Source: Leguminivora glycinivorella (lineage: Eukaryota > Arthropoda > Insecta > Lepidoptera > Tortricidae). From it: DNA of 64,000 nucleotides. The DNA lies in assembly GCF_023078275.1 (NCBI RefSeq), contig NC_062991.1:4092001-4156000 (forward strand). Direction: 5' to 3'. Position 1 is the stretch's first letter, and each line of letters begins with the position of its first letter. The notes beneath the pieces are model-generated. The model had not been told where the DNA came from and did no database searches. It worked only from the letters and a program-made list of their open reading frames with translations. A program made the position numbers and the translations under genes. Below, piece by piece: positions 8,690 to 19,800 of the stretch.

Positions 8690-11600
8690 ATGTTTTCACC
8701 AGAAATCAAGCAGGTATGTTGTACGTTCATATTGTTCATCAGATAAATGTTTTGCATATATTCGATGCATTAATGTAAAAAAAGTATTTGGGCCATTTTT
8801 TCAAAGTTGTCCACCCCACTTTCTTTTGAAGTTGGAAATTTGTATGTTGTTTACACTCAGAATCGCGAGCTCTTTCAATCCTAATAATTGGAGGAAAAAA
8901 GTACCCCAAAGCTTTTTTCCCATTCCGTTACCATTTTTCATACATTTTGTATTGCGGTAACGGAATGAAATGTTCGTTTCGGTCATTTTTTTTTCTCCTA
9001 TCAGGAATCAGGATCGAAAGACGAGTATGAATCGCGTAAAAAATACCTACTCATGTTACAAAAAAGTGGGGTGGATAACTTTGAAAACAATGGCCATTTA
9101 TTTCACCAAAAGGAGGAAGTAGGGAGAGGGGGATCTTTCAAGTTACCAGCAGGCCTAGCACATGATGGCCGCGGGAGTATGTCGCCGCGAGATAGACTAC
9201 CTGTCCTTATGTCATTAATACAATTAGACAAAGACGTGTCATCTATCTCGCGGCGACATACTCCCGCGGCCATCATGTGCTAGGCCTACTACTGGTAATG
9301 TACGCATACATTTTTAAATCATGTGAAAGTTACATTGCCTTGAAAAGTCTTATAATATATATCCTTTTCTAATTTTATTTTTAAAATACTTTAAATGCTA
9401 GAATCATTAGAATAAGTATTTATTTTTATGAAAATTGTTTTTGCTCCCCTTATTAGTCAAAAAATAAATTTAAAAAGTCTTCTTTTTCGCCTGGCCGTAC
9501 AAAAATATTCTCTAGATTTGATCAGTATGTCTATACCATGTCTATTTTATTATTCATGTTCATTCTACCAGGATGTCTATTCTATGTCCTAGTGAGTATT
9601 ATATTCTTTGGTCTATACTTAAATGCTTACCTATTAATAGTTACATGGTGTAACTTCAGGAAAGTGACTTAGGTTAAAGTGATAAACCGAAACAAGAAAG
9701 TAAAATGTTTGAACCAATTATTATATTTTAGTTAATTAATTAATTATTTGACGACTTATTATTTGACGATTTATTGACGACTGGTCTGGCTCAGTCGGTA
9801 GTGACCCTGCCTGCTAAGCCGCGATCCTGGGTTCGAATCCCGGTAAGGGCATTTATTTGTGTGATGAGCACAGATATTTGTTCCAGAGTCATGGATGTTC
9901 TCTATGTATATAAGTATGTATTTATCTATTTAAGTATATCGTCGCTTAGCACCCATAGTACAAGTTTTGCTTAGTTGGGGCTAAGTTGATCTGTGTAAGG
10001 TGTCCCCAATATTTATTTATTTATTTTATTTATTTTGTCACATATATATTATATTATTCACAACACAAAATATAGGCACATATTGTCCATTGTTAAGGGC
10101 TCCCAAGAGAATAATTCATAACATGTTTATTAATATAACAGGCAACAGATATCGCAAAATAAACAAATATTAACCTTGAAATATAACAATTAACGTCTTA
10201 AAATTTTATTCAGATCGTCATTACATACGTAGGTACATTTTACGCATGATCTAATTTACATTCGTACCTACGTAAAACCCACCAGATAAAACAAATAAGA
10301 AATAAACAAAGAGCACGTTTTCAGGCGAAAAAAATTTACTAATAGTCCGTGGTGACAGGTTGCCCCACAACCACTATGGAACCCGTATCCCATTTGTCGA
10401 CTTCTACCATACCCACGGGACTTCTTAACCCATCACCACACGGGAAACAAATATCATTATAAAACGCTGGTGTAAGGCCGTTTTTACATTATCTGATCCG
10501 ATATCGGTTGGAAGGATTTCAATGGAAAAAATCCAAGATGGCGCCTGTAATGTATGGGATATCGGATCGGATAATGTGAAAACGCACTGCGTAAGTGCAC
10601 TCTTATACAGGGTGTCCCAAGACTATGGGACATGAACGGAAAGTACCTTAAATATCGTAGATAGGGTATTTTGCTACAAGAAGACTTTATTTTATTTTTA
10701 AAACTAAGTAAAACTCCATTCATAGATTTTTAAATAATTACATGGTTAAACCGGGAATCAAACCCGCTACACGAGAAAAAAAAAAACATCCTGTAATTTT
10801 GTCATACCGATCGATAGGCTTCATCATAAAGATTATCTTTCTCTAAATAACATAGTGTCGGAGATAAAAGGAAGACCATGAATTTTAACATTTTACATGG
10901 CAGACTCCTTAGCCTTAAAATTTGTCCATACATTAAAAAAAAAAAAAATTTTTTTTTGAATGCAGTTTTACCAAGTTTTAAAAATAAAATAAAGTCTTCT
11001 TTCAGCAATATATCCTATCTGTGATATTTTAGGTACTTTCCCTTCATGTCCCATGGTCTTGGGACACCCTGTATTGGGTGTGCAGCAGGGCGGGACATGC
11101 GGCGAGTACTGCATTTCAAACAATGGAACCTCATACAAATGTCCTTACCTAAGTCGACGCTGCATATAGGCGAATCTCCGAACGAAATCGCAGAACGCAC
11201 TTAAGCCTCCGCCACACATAAAGCGTTTTGATAGCGTTAACGAAGCTAATTGCGCGCTTAATGCGCGCGCATTTGTTAGTTCCCGCCGGCGTCCTCTGGG
11301 CGCAACGCCACCGTTCGTCTGGGCACCGCTATCATTGCGCTTCGCTAACGCTCCGCCTACGCTCTCAAAACGCGCATGTGTGGCCGAGCTTTTAGTCCTT
11401 CTGTTCCAGTCATGGGCGGTATCAGGGATCCTCCTGAACATGCTGGCACAAGGCATGATCCTCAGTTTCTCCGCTGTTCTGCTGTCGGGGCTGAAGGCTG
11501 ATGACTCCACCATCAAGACTGACTTGGAAACCATGTCTTGGCTTGGTAAGTATCCCTTCTGGCACGAAGGAATCTGGTAACCTCAGCATCTTATATGACA

Positions 11601-13190
11601 TTTTATTTTTAAAATCTGATGGCCGTGTTCGTCCACATCGGTGATCTCTTAATGCTACATACTACAATCTTGCCCAAAGGTTGACTGGTAAAGAATGCAT
11701 CATGGCATTAAGTTCGCCTTGTGTACATTAAGTTGTTGTTTTGTGCAATAAAGTTTTAATAAATAAATAAAGACGAGAAGAACAAGTCCAGTTAGTACCT
11801 ATACTTGGCTCTTGGCCTTGTGGATGTTGTTCCGACAGCTCAATATAATCATGTAACGAACTTCTTAGGTAACATATATAAGCAACCAAATGTTTTTTTT
11901 TCAGCTTCTGTGGTGGGCATGGCGTGCTTCCCCGGTTTTCTGATTTCCGCTCTCCTCATGGAGCTGCTTGGCCGTAAGATCTCACAAATCCTGGTGATCC
12001 TACCGGCGATGTTAGGCTGGCTTCTCATTTACTTCGCCAAGGATGTAACCACCCTCATGGTTGGCAGGTTCCTCGGAGGATTCACTGCTGGAGCGAGCCT
12101 CACTTTAGGAGCCGTCATCATCGGGGAGTACACCAGCCCACAACTCCGGGGCATGTTCCTAAACCTCAAGACTGCTGGCGTCTGCGTAGGCAATAGCCTT
12201 GTTCATGTTCTAGGCCATTTCTATACTTGGAGAACTATTGCAATGTTCGGACTAATCCCCTATATCATTTCTTTCGGGATTATCTGCACCTGGCCAGAAA
12301 GCCCGACGTGGTTAGCCGCCAGATTTAATTTTAATCGGAGTGAAAAGGCATGGTTGTGGCTGCGAGGTAATGACCAAAATTCTAGAATCGAGTACGAAAA
12401 CATGGCCAATGCTCAAAAGCAAAGGTTTTCTGAAACACGAGAGAAAACCAGCGTCCAAAAACACGTAGTAATCTTTTTGCAGAAGTTCACCCGAAAGGAT
12501 TTTCTGAAACCCCTGTTCATAATACTCATAGGTGCTATTTTGCTCGAAGCATGTGGAAGGCACATTTTTCCGGCCTACGCTTTGGAGATCATTGAAGAAA
12601 TCACAGGAGATAAGACTAAAACATTATACTACACGTTAATAATAGACCTGATTACGTCATTAAGTGCCACATTCTCGTCTGCGCTGGTCCGTATGTTGAA
12701 AAGACGTATATTACTCTTTGTTACTGGTGGAGCATCTTTAGTGATATTAATTGCTATATGTACTTACTTATATCTCACTGACATAGACGTGATATCCAAA
12801 GACCGAGCTTGGATGCCTTTATCCATGTTTATGCTGTACTTCTTGCTAGCAAACTTGGGGTGTACTCCTATACCTCTGGCGTTGCTTGGTGAGGTGTTCC
12901 CGGTCGCACATAGAGGAGCAGGTTCTGCAATATCAGGGTTGATATTAGCCACCTGTCTCATGGTAGGTTTAAAGATCACCCCTGCGATGCTAGCAACTTT
13001 CAAAGTGTATGGAACTTTTGCTATCTTCGGCGTAGTTTTGGGATTCTCTCTAATAGTAATTTACTTCATTCTTCCCGAAACTAAAGATAGAACGTTGCAG
13101 GAGATTGAAGATTACTTTAACCATGGACGGTTCAGTGATAAGAAAGTTTGCGGGAATGATGAGGAGAATACTACCATGTTTAAGGATTGA
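8690..13190 (+). CDS. MFS sugar transporter (Tret1-like), copy 2
   Basis: This is the intact tandem paralogue of the transporter at 3365-7007. Exons: 8690-8713 (eight codons, MFSPEIKQ), 11410-11545, 11905-13190, with GT-AG introns of phase 0 and 1, giving 481 residues and a TGA stop. Motifs: GRK after helix 2 (about residue 76), GRFLGG, GEYTSPQLRG, PESPTWL (about 184), GEVFPVAHRG and PETKDRT (about 444). Hydrophobic segments fit a 12-helix carrier. The micro-exon start is supported by phase, by the donor CAG/GTATGT, and by the similar KQ-ending first exon of copy 1. The frame also runs open upstream of 11905, but a pyrimidine-rich acceptor TTTTTTTTTCAG and the paralogue place the exon start there. 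Copy 1 has an intron after helix 2-3 that is absent here. Substrate (trehalose, glucose or other) is unknown. Confidence 0.88.
8791..9095. mobile_element. Palindromic MITE, GGCCATTTTTTCAAAGTTGT family
   Basis: GGCCATTTTTTCAAAGTTGT and GTCCACCCCACTT are mirrored by AGTGGGGTGGATAACTTTGA and a closing GGCC. The centre holds inverted CATTCCGTTACC and GGTAACGGAATG. Partial copies are at 44738-44990 and 46976-47160. It lies in intron 1 of transporter copy 2. Confidence 0.85.
9145..9296. mobile_element. Perfect-arm hairpin MITE of 152 bases
   Basis: The arms GGCCTAGCACATGATGGCCG through CGCGAGATAGA and the exact complement at 9238-9285 enclose a loop of about 45 bases. The outer ends ACCAG and CTGGT also pair. 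Arms are almost free of mismatches, so the copy is young. Confidence 0.85.
9775..10040 (+). mobile_element. SINE-A, tRNA-derived, full length
   Basis: The tRNA-like head has A box TGGCTCAGTCGGTAGTGA and B box GGTTCGAATCCCGG, followed by GTAAGGGCATTTATTTGTG, a body with GATGAGCACAGATATTTGTT, and a tail of TATTTATT repeats. It lies in intron 1 of transporter copy 2. Other copies: 7888-8130 (-), 32319-32450 (+, 3' truncated), and 3' fragments at 4770, 7150, 23252 and 37200. Confidence 0.88.
10350..10460 (+). repeat. Fragment of the repeat complete at 46220-46469
   Basis: GTGACAGGTTGCC, ACCCGTATCCCA, CGACTTCTACCATACCCACGG and CTTAACCCATCACCACACGG match the right half of that repeat. From 10040 to 10350 I see nothing beyond AT-rich sequence. 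Confidence 0.6.
10476..10592. mobile_element. Short palindromic MITE, GATCCGATATCGG family
   Basis: GGCCGTTTTTACATTATCTG with GATCCGATATCGG is mirrored by GATATCGGATCGGATAATGTG and AAAACGCACTG. A half copy is at 44010-44080. Confidence 0.75.
10608..11071. mobile_element. Tc1/mariner-type MITE flanked by TA
   Basis: Terminal inverted repeats of about 45 bases begin CAGGGTGTCCCAAGAC and end in the complement GTCTTGGGACACCCTG. The flanking dinucleotide is TA on both sides (10606-10607 and 11072-11073), as expected for Tc1/mariner insertion. The 464-base interior has no transposase frame. It lies in intron 1 of transporter copy 2. Confidence 0.88.
11200..11393. mobile_element. Palindromic MITE directly upstream of an exon
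   Basis: TTAAGCCTCCGCCACACAT with AAGCG and GCGTTAACGAAGC pairs with GCTTCGCTAACGC and GCGCATGTGTGGCCGAGCTTTT. The element ends 16 bases before the splice acceptor at 11408-11409, leaving only TAGTCCTTCTGTTCCAG outside it. Confidence 0.8.
11640..11775 (+). mobile_element. LINE 3' tail in intron 2
   Basis: GGTTGACTGGTAAAGAATGC and GGCATTAAG, with CAATAAAGTTTTAATAAATAAATAAA at the end, match in reverse complement the tail at 56605-56705. It is a 5'-truncated non-LTR element. Its own polyadenylation signal lies 130 bases before exon 3. Confidence 0.65.
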
Positions 13191-13309
13191 ATAAGGTGCA
13201 GGACAGTTTTGAAATTCGAAAATGACAAAACATCTAATAACTAAAATCCATTTCTACTATAAGTTCAGTAATCAAAGTACTATGGCACAGTATAATAAAG
13301 AGTACTATC

Positions 13310-13500
13310 GTACAGTATGGCCACTCCCGCTCGTGTACAAGTTTCTAATGGGGTGGCAACGCGCATGACACTCTTTGAGTTGCAGGCGTCCATAGGTTAC
13401 GGTGACAGCTTTCCATCAGGCAGACCGTATGCTTGTTTGCCACCGGCGTAGTATAAAAAAATATATATTTTAAATGTTCATAAATAAAGTTATCCTTGTC
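13310..13500 (-). mobile_element. LINE 3' end fragment with TTTCCATCAGGCAGAC motif
   Basis: GTACAAGTTTCTAATGGGGT, GGCAACGCGCATG, CGGTGACAGCTTTCCATCAG and CGTATGCTTGTTTGCC form a block that recurs at 20360-20500, 45480-45600 and in part at 61530-61590. At 45355-45600 it follows a recognisable reverse-transcriptase C-terminus, so the block is probably a LINE 3' end. From 13500 to 13885 nothing is seen. Confidence 0.5.
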
Positions 13501-14129
13501 TACAACTTTGTTTGTTATGCCCACTCTTACTAAATTTTATTAAAATGTACCTAATTCATATCTTATGTAAATAAGTTTTAACCAAAGTTTTAACTGACAT
13601 GCGCATTACCTTATATGCCGCATCATACATTATCAAATTACTTACAATGGTTATCAAATTCAAATACCAAAGACCAGTAAATAAAAGACTGACATCCCCT
13701 TTCAACGCCCAACGTTTGTCATTTTCTTGTGAAAAACACACATTTATATTCGGATGCAGTGCAATTATAGTCCCAAGATTAGAATTAAAAAAAAATAACA
13801 AGATTATGCCTTAAGAGTCCCCCAGCAAACATTATTACATTCTCATCAAATAAAATAAATTTATAGTTTAAAAAAACTAGAAAAACACGCTTTTATAAAC
13901 GCACGTAAAAGCCAAAAATAAATTATGGATCGTTCAAGTTGTCTCTATTTCTGAGATGAAGAGTAAACTATGTGCTTTTAATTATAATATTTGATTGTAA
14001 AAGCGTGGGGCGCTGCAGTCGTGCTGTAAGTCCAGTTAGCGCGCCAATCTGTGTAAACTGCTTCTCGTAACCACAACATAGCTTAACTTGATTTCTCAGC
14101 AAGTTATACAAAAAGTTTTTCCTGTTACA

Positions 14130-15820
14130 GCTGTTACGTTGATCTTTCTTTTATGCGCGGGGCTTTGCCCCCGAGCCCCCTTTATTTGCTCTTCAGGGTC
14201 ACAAGAAAACCATAACCCAACTTATTTTAAATATTACGATGATCTTTCTTTTATGCGGGGGCTTTGCCCCGAGCCCCTCTTACTTTTGCTCTGGGTCACA
14301 AGAAAACCCTAACCCAACATATTTTAAATACTACGTTGATCTTTCTTTCATGCGGGGCTTCGCCCCCGAGCCCCCCTTACTTTTGCTGTGGGTCACAAGA
14401 AAACCCTAACCCAACTTATTATAAATATTACGTTGATCTCTCTTTTATGCGGGGGCTTCGCCCCCCGAGCCCCCCTTACTTTTGCTCTGGGTCACAAGAA
14501 AACCCTAACCCAACTTATTTTAAATACTATGTTGATCTTTCTTTCATGCGGGGGGCTTCGCCCCCCGAGCCCCCCTTTGCTTGCTCTTAAAGGTCACAAG
14601 AAAACGCTAACCCAACTTATTTTAAATACTACGTTGATCTTTCTTTTATGCGGGGGGCTTCGCCCCCCGAACCCCCCTTTTCGTTACTCTTTAAGGTCAC
14701 AAGAAAACCCTAACCCAACTTATTTTAAATACTACGTTGATCTTTCTTTTATGCGGGGGGCTTCACCCCCCGAGCCCCCCTTTGTTTGCTCTTAAAGGTT
14801 ACAAGAAAACGCTAACCCAACTTATTTTAAATACTACGTTAATCTTTCTTTTATGCGGGGGGCTTCGCCCCCCGAGCCCCCCTTCTCGTTACTCTTAAGG
14901 GTAAGAAAACCCTAACCCAACTTATTTTAAACACAACGTTTATCTTTCTTTTATGCGGGGGGCTTCGCCCCCCGAGCCCCCCTTTGTTTGCTCTTAAAGG
15001 TCACAAGAAAACGCTAACCCAACTTATCTTAAATACTACGTTGATCTTTCTTTCATGCGGGGGGCTTCGCCCCCTAGCCCCCCTTTGTTTGCTCTTAAAG
15101 GTCACAAGAAAACGCTAACCCAACTTATTTTAAATACTACGTTGATCTTTATTTTATGCGGGGGGCTTCGCCCCCCGAGCCCCCCTTTTCGTTACTCTTA
15201 AGGGTCACAAGAAAACCCTAACCCAACTTATTTTAAATACTACGTTGATCTTTCTTTTATGCGGGGGGCTTCGCCCCCGAGCCCCCCTTTTCTTTACTCT
15301 TAAGGGTCACAAGAAAACCCTAAACCGCGAGCCACCCCTTTGTTTGCTCTTAAAGGTCACAAGAAAACGCAAACCCAACTTATTTTAAATACAACGTTGA
15401 TTTTTCTTTTATGCGGGGGCTTCGCCCCCCGAGCCCCCCTTTGTTTGCTCTTAAAGGTCACAAGAAAATGCTAACCCAACTTATTTTAAATACAACGTTG
15501 ATCTTTCTTTTATGCGGGGGGCTTTGCCCCCCCGAGCCCCCCTTTGTTTGCTCTTAAAGGTCACAAGAAAACGCTAACCCAACTTCTTCTAAATACTACG
15601 TTGATCTTTCTTTCATGCGGGGGCTTCGCCCCCGAGCCCCCTTTTCTTGACTCTTAAGGATCACAAGAAAACCTTAACCCAACTTATTTTAAATACAACG
15701 TTGATCTTTCTTTTATGCGGGGGCTTCGCCCCCCGAGCCCCCCTTTGTTTGCTCTGAAAGGTCACAAGAAAACGCTAACCCAACTTATTTTAAATACTAC
15801 GTTGATCTTTCTTTCATGCT
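14130..15820 (+). repeat. GC-hairpin minisatellite, about 17 units of 96-105 bases
   Basis: Each unit runs GATCTTTCTTTTATGCGGGG, a GGGGGGC-TTC-GCCCCCC hairpin, GAGCCCCCC, TTTGCTCTTAAAGGTCACAAG, AAAACCCTAACCCAACTTAT and TTTAAATACTACGTT. The hairpin is intact or compensated in most units. One unit near 15320 is truncated. There is no plausible protein-coding content. Confidence 0.92.
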
Positions 15821-15837
15821 CCCCCCCTTTTTCTGTT

Positions 15838-16460
15838 CTTATCTTCCGGCACCATCATCAGGCCTTGAAACCTAATCGTAGTCATAGTTCATTACAAGAC
15901 TTTTCTAAGAAGCCCAAAAACAGCTATGATACGATGTTCCATCATGTAGTTCCAGTTCATATCTTCCGGCTCCATCATCAGACCTTGAAACCTAATCGTA
16001 GTCAAAGTTCATTACAAGACTTTTCTAAGAAGCCCAAAAACAGCTATGATACGATGTTCCATCATGTAGTTCCAGCTCATATCTTCCGGCTCCATCATCA
16101 GACCTTGAAACCTAATTGTAGTCAAAGTTCATTACAAGACTTTCCTAAGAAGCCCAAAAACAGCTATGATACGATGTTCCATCATGTAGTTCCAGTTCAT
16201 ATCTTCCGGCTCTATCATCAGACCTTGAAACCTAATCGTAGTCAAAGTTCATTACAAGACTTTCCTAAGAAGCCCAAAAACAGCTATGATACGATGTTCC
16301 ATCATGTAGTTCCAGTTCATATCTTCCGGCTCCATCATCAGACCTTGAAACCTAATCGTAGTCAATGTTCATTACAAGACTTTTCTAAGAAACCCAAAAA
16401 CAGCTATGATACGATGTTCCATCATGTAGTTCCAGTTCATATCTTCCGACTCCATCATCA
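15838..16460 (+). repeat. 120-base minisatellite, about 5 units
   Basis: The period is exactly 120 bases: CATCATGTAGTTCCAGTTCA, TATCTTCCGGCTCCATCATC, AGACCTTGAAACCTAATCGT, AGTCAAAGTTCATTACAAGA, CTTTTCTAAGAAGCCCAAAA and ACAGCTATGATACGATGTTC. Units differ by one to four bases. Because 120 is divisible by three, a 40-residue period stays open across the array. Confidence 0.93.
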
Positions 16461-16820
16461 GATCAGCTCAACAGTACCATATTATTGTATTGTCATCGGA
16501 ACTACATATAGCTGCCAATTTTCATTACGCTACGACTCCTGGAAGATGGTTAAATTAGCTTCCTTAGATTCCATTACATACATAGTTACATACACGACGA
16601 CCTAATAAAAGCGTGTTAAAAATAAATTAAAAAACAAAATAAAAATAAAAATTTAGAAAAAATAAAAAAGTTAAATAGTAAAGAATATTTGCACTTACAA
16701 AGACAACGGTGGTTGTTCTTTAAAGTTAACTAGTCTCTGCTACAACATAACTTGCATATTCATTAAAACAACATTTTATTAATAAATTCCATTCAACTTC
16801 TACGTATATTTTAAAGAATT

Positions 16821-19800
16821 ATGTACACTTTCCTTATAATCGTACTAAATCTATCTTTAATACGTTCAGAGTTACATTTAAACGAAACAGTGTACAAAAT
16901 AAAATATCTACTACAAAATCGTCACAAAAAATGTATAGATAGTAACACAGATGATTTTTTAAATAAAGCAATAAGTTTTTTTCATAAGACGGATAATTAT
17001 GGAGAATTCTTGAAGACTGTCAATGTGAGTGGGTGTGGGGATGGTGAATATAGTGCTAGTTATGTTAAGGAGCACATTGTTGACGGCCTTTTGACTAATC
17101 ATAATGTTCCTGAGTCGCATTGGCATGAATATAAGGTATGTGGCTTTTTAACAGTCTATTTTTAACCCCCGACGCAAAAAACGACGGGGTGTTATAAGTT
17201 TGACGTGTCTATCTGTGTGTGTGTGTGTGTCTGTCTGTTTGTCTGTCTGTTTGTCTGTCTGTTTGTATGTCTGTCTGTCTGTGTGTGTGTCTAGAGTCTC
17301 TTCGGACAGTGAAGAGTAGTCGAATGTATTGAACCCCACACATTTAACGACTCTTCTCTTTCCGAAGACTCTAAGAGTTGCTTGGCGACTTTTTTGTCGC
17401 TCACATCTAGTCTATGGGCTAGTATGAGAGTGCGCACACTAGCTGGTCTGTCCACTTTCATACTATCCCATATACTAGATGTCAGCGACAAAAAAGTCGC
17501 AGAGCAACTTTGTCGCCCGTGTCGCACCCTCTAAATGTGTATGTTTACAGGCAGTATACAATAAGGAGTTTGAGTCCCCTCACCACGAGACGGCGGCACT
17601 GCAGAAGTGGCGACAGAATTTACGAAGAGTCGCTTCACATAATCAAGGATATGTCTCTGGAAAACATAGTTATTCGGTGCATTTAAACCATTTTGGAGAC
17701 CTTGTAAGTACTAACAATGTCTTATAATATTTAAATGAAATGAACCTTATGCCCTTCTAATGATAGCCATACCCTGTAGCGCCATCTACCGTAAGAGCGT
17801 TAACTTCTCAGGTAAATTCCTAATGACATGGAACTCCGGTTGTCGATCCGTACTGGGAAACTGTTTAAGAAGTGTAACGTTCTTACGATATTCATAATTT
17901 TATTCCAAAGAAATAAATTTACGTTCCTTATTATGTAAGTCCTTACTTATTTTTACCAGTATGTGTATTTTTTCTTCTCTCAAACCAACTTCACTAATTA
18001 TAATCTTGTTTGTTTTAATTGTAAACACTGTTTAATGTTTTATAACCAAAAAAAAAGTTTTTTGCTTGTAGTGTAACTTTTTTATTTGACACTTTTTTGA
18101 TACCTATGTGTTTATTAAGGGTGGATTTGAATAATTGATCTAATCAACCATACATTTTGATTTTTGAGGCAATCAAACCATATTTAAAGGTGGTGCAAAG
18201 TAACCCATGGGGGAGAAAAGTAGCCTCGGTTCGTACCTACCTAGTGTGTGGACTAGAATAAAATGTAACTAAATATGTTAATGTTATTAATAAATGTGTT
18301 AATGTTTCATATAAATTGCAGGCTCCAGTAGAATACGCTGCAAAGATTCTGAAGCTGAAAGAAACTCCGCACCTCTTCGATCCTGCGCACGACCCTTTCA
18401 GACGAGATTTCCATAAACATATCCACAAGAGAGCTCCCAGACAGGTAGGTAAGACCTTCAAACAAAAAAAAAGTTATGCTAAGAAAAATTGCCCCCAGCG
18501 TTTTTTGGCTGAAACTATAATCAAATGATGCCTTTTGAAGAGGTAATACCCTGCATACAGTTTCACCCCCCTGTTATCCCCTGGGGGTGAAAAATAGCCG
18601 ATTAATCCCAAAAAAAATTTTTATTTTCTCCGAAACTATGAAAGTTACGAATTAGAAATTTTGTACAAATATTAATGGCACTAAAAGCTATATGTGAATT
18701 TTAATGGTTAGAAGGGTCATATTTTTAGGGTTCCGTACCTCAAAGAGGAAAAACGGAACCCTTATAGGATCACTCGCGTGTCTGTCTGTCCCTGTGTCAC
18801 AGCCGATTTCTCCGAAACTACTAGACCGATTTACTTGAAATTTGGCACACGTATGTAAACCTGTGGCCCAAAGACGAACATGTAATATAATTAAATGAAA
18901 TTAAACGAAATTTAATCATAGGGGGCACTTTTGGGGGGTAAAATTGAAAATTAAAAATCAAAGTTATTAGAACTATATTGCGTTACATATCAAATGAAAG
19001 AGCATTTTATAAGCATCTCAAATATATTTTTTTTATAGTTTTTATTTTGGTAATTTAGAAGTAATTTAAGAAAATAAGCAAAAAATGACCGTTCCCCCCC
19101 CCTTATCTCCGAAACTACTTAGCGTAAAATTTTCAAAAAAATACACGAGATAGCCCTCTACCTGTAGATTACAGGAAAACCTATTAGAAATCTACAGTCA
19201 AGCGTAAGTCGGACTTAAGAGAAAAAACTCAAATTGAGATTTTCACTCACTGCCGCTGCAAGTACTTACTAAATGTTTTGAAATTTTGTGAGCGCCATGG
19301 ACAGATAGAAAGAAATTCATTTCTGTTTCGAAATTGTTAAAAATTTTAATCATTTGCCAAAATGACTTAAGTTCCTACTAAAAAAGAGGCGCTTAAGACT
19401 GTTTAGAATTGCACTGACCATAATATTGCCCTAATAGGTCCAAAAAATGGTGTATATATACCAAAACAAAAAAAATTGTGCCACCGACAACCAAAATCTG
19501 AAGTCTATTTGCTCTATCTCTTATAGTTTCCAAAATGTACGCAAATTTTTGAAAGTACAAATCTAGTGTACGTTGCTATCACATGTCGTCAGGCGCTCAT
19601 GACCTTTTTGTATGGAAATGTCGAAATCCGACTCGCACTTGACCGATTTTCATAGAAAGTTGTGTTTTATTATAGTTTTGAAGGAGGTTTCATGTTTTTA
19701 ACTACCAACGCAAAAACGACGGAGTGTTATTTATTTATTTATTTATTGATTCAAAAAATTTACACAGCATTACAGCGGACTAATACACTGTGAAATTGAT

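Larger units (their letters stand above)
13886..16615 (+). mobile_element. Composite minisatellite element, copy 1
   Basis: Left end candidate CACGCTTTTAT (13886) and right end ATAAAAGCGTG (to 16615) are inverted, and TTAA follows on the right, which would fit a piggyBac-type insertion. TTAA is not preserved on the left. Inside lie two consecutive tandem arrays, 14130-15820 and 15838-16460, then a unique tail containing CATACACGACGACCTAATAA. The same two arrays in the same order with the same tail occur at about 32530-34330. The element ends about 200 bases before the start codon of the cysteine protease gene. Confidence 0.65.

Noticed and set aside
9778..9850. tRNA gene candidates at SINE heads (also 8057-8130, 24655-24727, 30655-30722, 32319-32392, 44325-44405)
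   Set aside because: A and B boxes are present, but the acceptor stems do not close and each is fused to a SINE body repeated elsewhere.
11805..11904. In-frame ATG upstream of exon 3 of transporter copy 2
   Set aside because: The extension is intron sequence before a strong acceptor, and the paralogue supports the splice site.
14130..15820. Regular repeats that might suggest a CRISPR array
   Set aside because: Units are head-to-tail copies over their whole length with no unique spacers, and the host is an insect.
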